DNA of 5,811 bases from Caldifarciminota bacterium (GTDB lineage Bacteria; Hydrothermota; Tepidihabitantia; Tepidihabitantales; CAIPLT01), in NCBI GenBank assembly GCA_025061975.1, contig JANXBB010000193.1:1-5811 (forward strand). The letters are read 5' to 3'. Under the pieces are notes generated by a model. The model saw only the letters and a list, made by a program, of their open reading frames with translations. It was not told the DNA's origin and searched no databases. Each line of letters opens with the position of its first letter. Within the stretch, counting starts at the first letter, position 1. The translations under genes and the position numbers were made by a program. This document shows positions 1 to 5,330 of this stretch, in pieces.

Positions 1-138
1 TTAGTTGATTGGCTATCAAAGCGCGGTAAACGAATTACGGTAATTGGTTTAGGACGAGGTTATACATCAGTAGAATTAATTCGAGCTTCCGATGAATATT
101 ATAACATTGATGAAATGGAAGGGGTAATTACGGATTAA
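1..138 (+). CDS. C-terminal fragment of a probable NYN/LabA-like (PIN-fold) domain protein
   Basis: The window opens inside a reading frame that runs from base 1 to a TAA at 136-138, giving the last 45 residues of a protein whose start lies outside. The visible part reads as a helix (LVDWLSKRGK), a beta strand (RITVIGLGRG), then TSVELIRASDEYYNIDEME. This order of a 'lv..L...Gk.v.viG' strand, a Ser-x-x-Leu helix and a 'aaDeyydi' end is how many NYN/LabA-like (DUF88) domains finish. Those are PIN-fold, metal-dependent RNase-like proteins. The catalytic acidic residues would lie upstream and cannot be seen, so both the family call and any nuclease activity are inference. The frame ends 12 nt before tsaB and in the same phase, so the two genes are probably co-transcribed. 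Another Rossmann-like C-terminus is possible. Confidence 0.5.
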   Translation, partial: LVDWLSKRGKRITVIGLGRGYTSVELIRASDEYYNIDEMEGVITD

Positions 139-150
139 AGCAATTTTCTC

Positions 151-825
151 ATGGTTGAAGACAACTTCTTTTTAGGAATTACAACTACTGAAAACGAAAC
201 CGGTATTGCGCTAATAAAACAAGAGCAAGTTTTGTATCAGAAATGTGAATTTACCCCATTAGACATAAGTTTTCATAACGAAACAATCTTTATTTTTATT
301 AAGTCAGCATTTGAAAGTTCTTCAATAACTGCTAAAGATTTATCAGGCATCGGTGTTGTGCTTGGACCGGGAAGATTTACTTCTTTAAGAGTGGGAATAG
401 CGTGCGCTAAAGGTTTAGCCTTACCTCATAATATAAAGATCAAAGGGTTTAACACCTTAGAAGCCTTAGTGCTTTCAGTGAGTGCCCACGAGCTGAATAA
501 AGATCAAATAATAGTCCCGATAATTGATATCAAAAGAGGGGAAATTTATTATCAAATATATAAACATACAGAACCGATATCCGAACCCAAGATAACCAAC
601 GCACATGAGATCGCTAATATCTTTCCTCCTAACGCGATTTTAGTGGGAAGTGGTGTTATGCGCTACGCCGAATTACTAAAAAATAATGCTTTAAAACCGT
701 ACCGAATCTGTAGCCAACACAATCCCAACCCAACAATTATTGCCCAATACGCCCGACAAGCAATTCTTTCCGGTAAAACTGATGAACTTACAGATATCAA
801 CCCAATTTATATAAGACCAGTTTAA
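151..825 (+). CDS. tsaB: tRNA threonylcarbamoyladenosine biosynthesis protein TsaB
   Basis: This 224-residue protein has the usual length of bacterial TsaB, a catalytically inactive ASKHA-fold paralogue of TsaD. TsaB pairs with TsaD and TsaE in the cytoplasm to install t6A at position 37 of ANN-decoding tRNAs. The family signature is visible as GPGRFTSLRVG at residues 72-82, followed by AKGLAL. The mid-protein strand PIIDIKRGEIYY (123-134) and the terminal PIYIRPV are also typical. The N-terminal strand reads FFLGITTT where most TsaB proteins have 'LAIDT', so the phosphate-site Asp is replaced by Thr. GPGRFTS also differs from the common GPGSFTG. ATG 151 is the first start after the in-frame upstream stop, with no good Shine-Dalgarno next to it, so translation may be coupled to the upstream gene. 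Its coding strand is A- and C-rich (about C 128, G 110 by hand count over 181-825), unlike the G/T-rich 5' part of aspS. No tsaE or tsaD is in view. Confidence 0.9.
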   Translation: MVEDNFFLGITTTENETGIALIKQEQVLYQKCEFTPLDISFHNETIFIFIKSAFESSSITAKDLSGIGVVLGPGRFTSLRVGIACAKGLALPHNIKIKGFNTLEALVLSVSAHELNKDQIIVPIIDIKRGEIYYQIYKHTEPISEPKITNAHEIANIFPPNAILVGSGVMRYAELLKNNALKPYRICSQHNPNPTIIAQYARQAILSGKTDELTDINPIYIRPV

Positions 826-1080
826 AACCAACAACTCGATAGAGCTTAAAAACATTATCCAAGAAGCTGTTTTCTAAATAATTCCTACCATTACCCCGAT
901 TTATTAAGCCCAAGATTTATCGGTAACTATTGAGATTCTTTCTTGGAGTTAGCTTCACAATCCCCAAAAAGTAAATCCTTAAGAAATTAAATCAATAAAA
1001 CACCCCAGCAACAACACTTTTAACCCCTCAAAGATCGTATGGGGGAGCGCCCACTATATTTAAAGTTCCTTTACATAACG

Positions 1081-1101
1081 CTAAGACTTTCAAGTGTTTA
1101 G
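1081..1101. repeat. Imperfect hairpin (possible weak structure)
   Basis: CTAA-G-ACTT (1081-1089) can fold back on AAGT-GT-TTAG (1092-1101) with two 4-bp helices split by a small internal loop and a two-base turn. It lies 16 bp left of the perfect palindrome. It has no long T-run and is weak alone; it is recorded only because it adds to the clustered dyads in this spacer. Confidence 0.25.
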
Positions 1102-1117
1102 AGCAATTTTGGGGTTG

Positions 1118-1149
1118 ATTAAAATATTACTGATTAGTAATATTTTAAT
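1118..1149. repeat. Perfect 14-bp inverted repeat with 4-nt spacer
   Basis: The left arm ATTAAAATATTACT (1118-1131) and right arm AGTAATATTTTAAT (1136-1149) are exact reverse complements around the spacer GATT. The dyad is flanked by a direct GGGGTT at 1111-1116 and 1150-1155. The stem is almost all A/T and no T-tract follows on either strand, so it does not look like an intrinsic terminator. It lies about 95 bp upstream of the aspS -35 box. An operator for a dimeric regulator, an easily melted DNA element or a mobile-element scar are all possible; the sequence does not decide between them. Confidence 0.85.
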
Positions 1150-1208
1150 GGGGTTTAGTGTAATTTAGTGTAAATGATAAGGTATTAGTTAAAGATAAAG
1201 AGGTTAGT
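1134..1208 (+). promoter_or_regulatory. Array of five helically phased TTAGT motifs upstream of the aspS promoter
   Basis: TTAGT occurs on the + strand at 1134, 1155, 1165, 1185 and 1204, with gaps of 21, 10, 20 and 19 bp, close to one or two DNA turns each. The first overlaps the loop and right arm of the palindrome, and the last is 40 bp from the -35 box at 1244, again near four turns. Same-strand, same-face short motifs upstream of a promoter are what a cooperative activator or repressor site looks like. No regulator can be named and the role is inferred only from spacing. Confidence 0.4.
1154..1173 (+). repeat. Tandem 10-bp direct repeat
   Basis: TTTAGTGTAA is present twice back to back, at 1154-1163 and 1164-1173, without mismatch. 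The unit length is about one helical turn and each copy carries a TTAGT motif. It could be a pair of protein-binding sites or simple slippage duplication. Confidence 0.8.
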
Positions 1209-1243
1209 CGCTTGGATTTAGGGTTAAATTTGAAATTTTCTGT

Positions 1244-1279
1244 TTGACATTAATTATGTTTTTGGGTATGCTTTTTATA
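1244..1279 (+). promoter_or_regulatory. Sigma70-type promoter of the aspS operon, probably giving a leaderless mRNA
   Basis: A perfect -35 box TTGACA lies at 1244-1249. A 17-bp spacer follows, then a -10 box TATGCT at 1267-1272, which keeps the key T1, A2 and T6. Counting the usual 6-8 bases downstream of the -10 box puts the transcription start at about 1278-1280, on the ATG at 1279. No Shine-Dalgarno is near that ATG. The simplest reading is a leaderless transcript for aspS and the genes behind it. Confidence 0.75.
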
Positions 1280-2574
1280 TGAATCGTGTTTTGGTGCGCG
1301 AAATTCCGCAGTATATTGGTAATGAAGTTTTATTAAAAGGTTGGGTTCATCAGCTAAGGCGGCTCGGGAAAATTAATTTTCTTCTTTTGCGTGACCGGAG
1401 TGGTATTGTGCAAACGGTTATTTTGGATCCGACGATTGATCTTTCAAAAATTGATCAGGAAAGTGTTGTGGCAATTTGGGGAATACCTAAAAAAGAGGCT
1501 CAAGCGCCCGGGGGAATTGAGGTTGAAGTTAAGAGGATTGAGCTTATTGAACAAGCTCAGTCGCCGCTTCCTTTTGAGGTTAATCGGCCCTTAGAGTTAT
1601 TAAACATTAAACTTGATACGATTCTTGATCACCGAGCATTTGCACTTCGGCATCCCAAAATTAATGCGATTTTTAAAATTGAAGCTGAACTTGTGCATGC
1701 GTTTCGGGAATTTTTAAGGAAAGAAGATTTTTTAGAGATTCATACTTCAAAGATAATCTCTCAGGGAACTGAAGGGGGTACTAATCTATTTCCAATTCAA
1801 TATTTTGAAACCCAAGCTTATTTAGCGCAGAGTCCGCAATTTTATAAACAGATGATGGTTGGTGCCGGATATGAGCGGGTTTTTGAAGTAGGTTTTGTTT
1901 ATCGTGCTGAAGATCACGCAACATCACGGCATATTAATGAATATCTGAGTTTGGATTTTGAGATGGGGTTTATTGACTCCGAAAAGGATATAATTGATTT
2001 GGAAATAAGGCTTTTAAGATACATTTTCGAATCAATTAAAAAGAACTGTGCTAATGAGTTAAAATTATATGAAGTTGACTTGCCGACGATTGAATTTATT
2101 CCTCAGATACAATTTAAAGAAGCTCGAGAGATTTTAAAGAAGTATTACCGTAAAGAACTATTAACTTCAGATGATTTAGATCCTGAAGCTGAGCGTCTTT
2201 TGTGTGATTATGCCCAAAAGGAGTTTAATTCCGAATTTATTTTTGTAACCAATTATCCAATTTCCGCTCGGCCGTTTTACACCATGCCTTATGATGAGAC
2301 TTACAGTCGCGGATTTGACCTTTTATATCGCGGGATGGAGGTTACTACCGGTAGTCAGCGAATTCATAATTATCAACTATTAGTAAACAATATGGCCAAA
2401 TTTGGATTAAATCCCCAAGACTTTGAGTTTTATTTAGAGATTTTCCGTTACGGAATGCCGCCACATGGTGGACTGGCAATTGGTGCTGAAAGGCTAACTC
2501 AACAGATTCTGGGGTTAAAAAATATTAGAGAGGCGAGTCTTTTCCCTCGGGATCGTTATCGGCTTGTGCCTTAA
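1279..2574 (+). CDS. aspS: Aspartyl-tRNA synthetase, archaeal/short type, likely non-discriminating (Asp/Asn)
   Basis: A 431-residue class IIb aminoacyl-tRNA synthetase that attaches aspartate to tRNA-Asp. The N-terminal OB-fold anticodon domain spans about residues 1-105 (GWVHQLRRLG, then FLLLRDRSG). The catalytic core follows with motif 1 around 141-172, motif 2 with R209-A210-E211 followed by SRHINEYLSLDFEM, and motif 3 GLAIGAERL at 398-406. The protein ends in LFPRDRYRLVP, typical of archaeal AspRS. At 431 residues it lacks the GAD insertion that brings ordinary bacterial AspRS to about 590. His24 and Pro77 occupy positions linked in archaeal enzymes to relaxed tRNA recognition, so it may also make Asp-tRNA-Asn for GatCAB amidation; that is inference. 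ATG 1279 is chosen because MNRVLVREI matches family starts. It is the first gene of a close-packed operon, with the PBP gene 2 nt downstream. Confidence 0.93.
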   Translation: MNRVLVREIPQYIGNEVLLKGWVHQLRRLGKINFLLLRDRSGIVQTVILDPTIDLSKIDQESVVAIWGIPKKEAQAPGGIEVEVKRIELIEQAQSPLPFEVNRPLELLNIKLDTILDHRAFALRHPKINAIFKIEAELVHAFREFLRKEDFLEIHTSKIISQGTEGGTNLFPIQYFETQAYLAQSPQFYKQMMVGAGYERVFEVGFVYRAEDHATSRHINEYLSLDFEMGFIDSEKDIIDLEIRLLRYIFESIKKNCANELKLYEVDLPTIEFIPQIQFKEAREILKKYYRKELLTSDDLDPEAERLLCDYAQKEFNSEFIFVTNYPISARPFYTMPYDETYSRGFDLLYRGMEVTTGSQRIHNYQLLVNNMAKFGLNPQDFEFYLEIFRYGMPPHGGLAIGAERLTQQILGLKNIREASLFPRDRYRLVP

Positions 2575-2576
2575 AA

Positions 2577-4652
2577 ATGAGACCTAAAGGTAAATTCCGA
2601 ATGAAAATTTTGCCAATTTTTGTTTTAATCTTGGGTATTATAAGTGGGATTGTATTTTTTGTTTATATTCGAGCGCAAGCCGATTTACCAACTATTGAGG
2701 AGATAAGAAATTTTGCTCCGCCCGCTTCAACAAAGATATTAGATTGCCATGGTGAAATAGTTGCCGAGTTTTATTATCAACGCCGTACGCCGGTATTATT
2801 ATCCGATGTTCCTCGATATCTAAAGGATGCATTAATTGTTGTCGAAGACAAAAGGTTCTATTCGCATCGGGGGATTGATTTTATTAGAATCTTTGGTGCT
2901 TTGTTTTATAATATCCGGTCTTTTAGATTACGTGCTCAAGGTGCGAGTACAATTACTCAACAACTTGCCCGGACAATGTTTCTTAGCTATGAAAAAAGTT
3001 TGTCGCGCAAGTTTCGAGAAATTCTTTTAGCCTTGGAGCTGGAAAAGAATTATACTAAAGATGAGATCTTAGAATTATATCTAAACCTTGTTTATTTTGG
3101 TAATGGATTTTATGGAGTTGAAGCGGCATCTCGAGGATATTTTAATAAGTCGGTTAAAGAGCTTACTTTAGCTCAATGTGCTTTACTTGCCGCACTGCCT
3201 AAGGCACCTAATTTTTATTCGCCGTATAGTAATCCTGATGCTGCTTTGAAGCGGCGCAATCTTTTTTTAAAAATGCTTTATAAACACCGGCGGATTACTA
3301 AAGAAGAACTTGATAATGCATTAAAAGAGCCCTTAGGAGTTGTGCCCAAAAAAGGCCCGCGTAATTTAGCTCCGTATTTTGTTGAAGAGATTCGTCGATA
3401 TTTAGTTAACAAATACGGCGAAGATTTTGTTTATAGTTCAGGAGCCACTGTCCATTCGACATTAGACCTAACAATTCAAAAAGTTGCCAATCAAGTAGTA
3501 GACAGTATTATAAACCAAATTGAAGTTAATTATCAACTTCCACACCGTAAAGAACAATTTGACATTTTAGTAAAGCGCGATTCAACTCTTAAACCTTCGT
3601 ATCTCCAAGGGGCATTAGTAGCAATTGATCCTAATACTGGATTTATTAAAGCAATGGTCGGTGGCCGAGATTTTACCCATAGTCAATTTAATCGGGTAAC
3701 TCAAGCTAAAAGACAAGCCGGTTCAGCATTTAAGCCTTTTGTTTATGCGGTAGCATTAGAAAACGGTTTTACCCCGGCAAGTCTTGGTGAAGATTTGCCG
3801 ATTAGTATTAGTATTCCTGGTGTTGGTGTGTATGCGCCAGAAAATTTTGACCGGACTTATTTGGGAAACATTACATTACGTCGTGCCTTAGCATTATCAA
3901 GAAATGTTGTCGCTGTGCGGTTAATAACTGATGTTTCGCCAGAAGCAGTTGTTCAGTGCGCACATTCTTTAGGAATAAAAAGTCCTCTTAAGCCCTACTA
4001 TTCTTTAGCTTTAGGTTCCAGTGAAGTTTCCTTGCTTGAAATGACCCAAGCATTTTGTGGATTTGCTAATGGTGGAGCAAAAGTTACTCCAATATACTTC
4101 ACTAAAATAGTTGATGCGAATGGTAAGATATTAGAAGAACATCGCCCTACAGTTGAAGGTGTTTTGGATAAAAAGATCTCTTATCTTTTAACAAATATGT
4201 TAAAAAGTGTCATTAACGAAGGAACCGGTGCGATAATCAGAAGGCTTGGTTTTTATTATCCAGCCGCTGGTAAAACTGGGACAACTGATGATTTTACCGA
4301 TGCCTGGTTTATCGGTTATACTCCAGATTTAACTTGTGGGGTTTGGGTTGGCTATGACGAGAAAAAAACAATTTTTCACAACGCCACCGGAGGAGCTATT
4401 GCAGCACCGATTTGGGCTGCTTTTATGAACGGAATTGCGCAACATCTTTCCGGAGCCGATTTTCCGGAGCCCGAAGGTATTGTGCACCTTGAGATATGTA
4501 CTTTTACAGGTAAGCTTAAAAATCCTCATTGCCCCAAAACTCGCGATGAAGTTTTTATAACAGGCACCGAACCCCATGAAGTATGTTCATTTCATAGACC
4601 GGGAATCTTTTCGCCGCCGAGCGATGAAGAAAGATACTTTGGCGACTTTTAA
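2577..4652 (+). CDS. mrcA: Class A penicillin-binding protein (bifunctional glycosyltransferase/transpeptidase, PBP1A family)
   Basis: A 691-residue inner-membrane enzyme that polymerises lipid II into glycan strands and cross-links their peptides in the periplasm. Residues 11-31 form the N-terminal membrane anchor after a basic MRPKGKFRMK. The GT51 domain follows: EDKRFYSHRG at 90-99 with catalytic Glu90, GASTITQQLAR at 122-132, KFREILLALELE at 145-156 and LYLNLVYFGNGFYGVEAAS at 167-185. The transpeptidase domain has SAFK (Ser383 nucleophile, Lys386), SRN (441-443) and KTGTT (566-570). The tail carries Cys641, Cys652 and Cys670 in a C..TG.l....CP......GT.P...C..H pattern often seen at PBP1A ends. 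All catalytic motifs are intact and the length is normal. The start at 2577 lies 2 nt after aspS. A second ATG at 2601 (Met9) has AAAGG ten bases upstream and would keep the anchor, so it may be the true start. The 3' end overlaps the glycosylase gene. Confidence 0.95.
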   Translation: MRPKGKFRMKILPIFVLILGIISGIVFFVYIRAQADLPTIEEIRNFAPPASTKILDCHGEIVAEFYYQRRTPVLLSDVPRYLKDALIVVEDKRFYSHRGIDFIRIFGALFYNIRSFRLRAQGASTITQQLARTMFLSYEKSLSRKFREILLALELEKNYTKDEILELYLNLVYFGNGFYGVEAASRGYFNKSVKELTLAQCALLAALPKAPNFYSPYSNPDAALKRRNLFLKMLYKHRRITKEELDNALKEPLGVVPKKGPRNLAPYFVEEIRRYLVNKYGEDFVYSSGATVHSTLDLTIQKVANQVVDSIINQIEVNYQLPHRKEQFDILVKRDSTLKPSYLQGALVAIDPNTGFIKAMVGGRDFTHSQFNRVTQAKRQAGSAFKPFVYAVALENGFTPASLGEDLPISISIPGVGVYAPENFDRTYLGNITLRRALALSRNVVAVRLITDVSPEAVVQCAHSLGIKSPLKPYYSLALGSSEVSLLEMTQAFCGFANGGAKVTPIYFTKIVDANGKILEEHRPTVEGVLDKKISYLLTNMLKSVINEGTGAIIRRLGFYYPAAGKTGTTDDFTDAWFIGYTPDLTCGVWVGYDEKKTIFHNATGGAIAAPIWAAFMNGIAQHLSGADFPEPEGIVHLEICTFTGKLKNPHCPKTRDEVFITGTEPHEVCSFHRPGIFSPPSDEERYFGDF

Positions 4653-5325
4653 AGTTCCAGAAATTTATTTGTTATTCAAAATATTGTATCAGCATTATGG
4701 TCCACAGCATTGGTGGCCTGCAGAAAATGAGCTTGAAGTCGTTGTAGGTGCAATATTGACTCAGAATACCAATTGGCAAAATGTAACCAAAGCGCTTTTT
4801 AATTTAAAAAAGGCGGGATTGCTTTCGGTTACAAAATTAAAGACCATTTCATTTCGTATGCTGGAGAATTACATTAAACCAGCGGGTTTTTTTAGAGTGA
4901 AAGCAAAAAGACTAAAAGCAGTAATTGATTATCTTGCCCAAAGTTCCGGAGGAAACTTCAAACTTCTAAAAAAGAAACCATTACAAATTTTACGAAAAGA
5001 ATTACTTGGGATATATGGGGTTGGTGAAGAAACTGCTGATTCGATATTACTTTATGCACTAAATAAACCAGTTTTTGTAGTGGACGCTTACACTCGTCGA
5101 ATACTTTTACGCCATTCCTTAATTAAAGAAAATTGGCGATATTCGCAAGTTCAAAAGTTATTTATGGAGAATTTGCCGGTTTCCACAAAAATATATAATG
5201 AGTATCATGCATTACTTGTTAAGGTTGGGAAAGAATATTGTCGTAAATTACCACGGTGCAAGAATTGTCCGGTGCAAATTTTAGATAAACTTAAGACCGA
5301 GCCGGATTTTTTAAAAATAAAATAA
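4624..5325 (+). CDS. HhH-GPD base-excision DNA glycosylase (endonuclease III-like / MagIII-like)
   Basis: A 233-residue protein of the endonuclease III superfamily, which flips out and excises damaged bases. Numbering from ATG 4624, the N-terminal QHWWPAENELEVVVGAILTQNT (about residues 28-49, interrupted here only for description) is typical of the subgroup containing H. pylori 3-methyladenine glycosylase III. The helix-hairpin-helix reads LLGIYGVGEETADSIL (127-142). The catalytic Asp is Asp154 in FVVDAYTRR. The lysine that gives EndoIII its lyase activity is Glu136, 18 residues before Asp154 as in the K120/D138 pair, so a monofunctional glycosylase is expected. The C-terminal Fe-S loop has Cys206, Cys212 and Cys215, but Asp221 sits where a fourth cysteine is expected. 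The start is uncertain: ATG 4576 is also open (249 residues) but adds a basic stretch inside the PBP gene unlike family starts. From 4624 it overlaps the PBP gene by 29 nt in another frame, with no clear ribosome site, suggesting coupled translation. Confidence 0.83.
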   Translation: MKKDTLATFKVPEIYLLFKILYQHYGPQHWWPAENELEVVVGAILTQNTNWQNVTKALFNLKKAGLLSVTKLKTISFRMLENYIKPAGFFRVKAKRLKAVIDYLAQSSGGNFKLLKKKPLQILRKELLGIYGVGEETADSILLYALNKPVFVVDAYTRRILLRHSLIKENWRYSQVQKLFMENLPVSTKIYNEYHALLVKVGKEYCRKLPRCKNCPVQILDKLKTEPDFLKIK

Positions 5326-5330
5326 GGATA

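Larger units (their letters stand above)
826..1278. other. 453-bp gene-free region with strand-composition switch and regulatory repeats
   Basis: I find no convincing gene here on either strand. By hand count, 826-1040 has about 51 C and 22 G, and 1081-1278 has about 10 C and 43 G, so base skew reverses near 1040-1080. C-runs of four sit at 894, 962, 1003 and 1024. G-runs of four or five sit at 1041, 1111 and 1150. The left half holds only weak inverted repeats (AGCTT 843-847 with AAGCT 864-868; CCAAGAA 859-865 with TTCTTGG 940-946) and no clear terminator for tsaB. The right half holds the palindrome, tandem repeat, phased TTAGT motifs and promoter listed separately. One DnaA-box-like 9-mer (TTATCCAAG, 855-863, 7 of 9 to the consensus) stands alone. 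Confidence 0.7.

Noticed and set aside
855..863. TTATCCAAG as a DnaA box marking an origin
   Set aside because: Only one copy, with 7 of 9 matches; no cluster and no origin-linked genes, so an origin feature is not called.
843..868. AGCTT/AAGCT inverted repeat followed by GTTTTCT as a tsaB terminator
   Set aside because: Only a 5-bp stem with a 16-nt loop and a broken T-run; too weak to call.
1039..1101. 20-codon ORF from ATG 1039 (MGERPLYLKF...)
   Set aside because: No Shine-Dalgarno and very short; it ends inside an imperfect hairpin and looks like chance.
999..1115. 39-codon open stretch on + containing GGAPTIFKVPLHNAKTFKC
   Set aside because: It has no ATG, GTG or TTG start, no ribosome site and no recognisable family, and it sits in skewed intergenic sequence. 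It could be a gene remnant or dispersed repeat, but nothing here proves it.
1118..1149. Palindrome as an intrinsic terminator
   Set aside because: The stem is nearly all A/T and neither strand has a following T-tract; GGGG follows on + and CAACCCC on the other strand.
1391..1594. 67-codon + strand ORF inside aspS
   Set aside because: An out-of-frame shadow of the AspRS anticodon domain; its Arg/Leu-rich composition is an artefact of the aspS codons.
2836..3030. 64-codon + strand ORF inside the PBP gene
   Set aside because: An out-of-frame shadow of the GT51 domain, whose catalytic motifs are all in the main frame.
4329..4577. Reverse-strand 82-codon ORF antisense to the PBP transpeptidase domain
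   Set aside because: It lies wholly within strongly conserved PBP coding sequence and shows no family motif or ribosome site.
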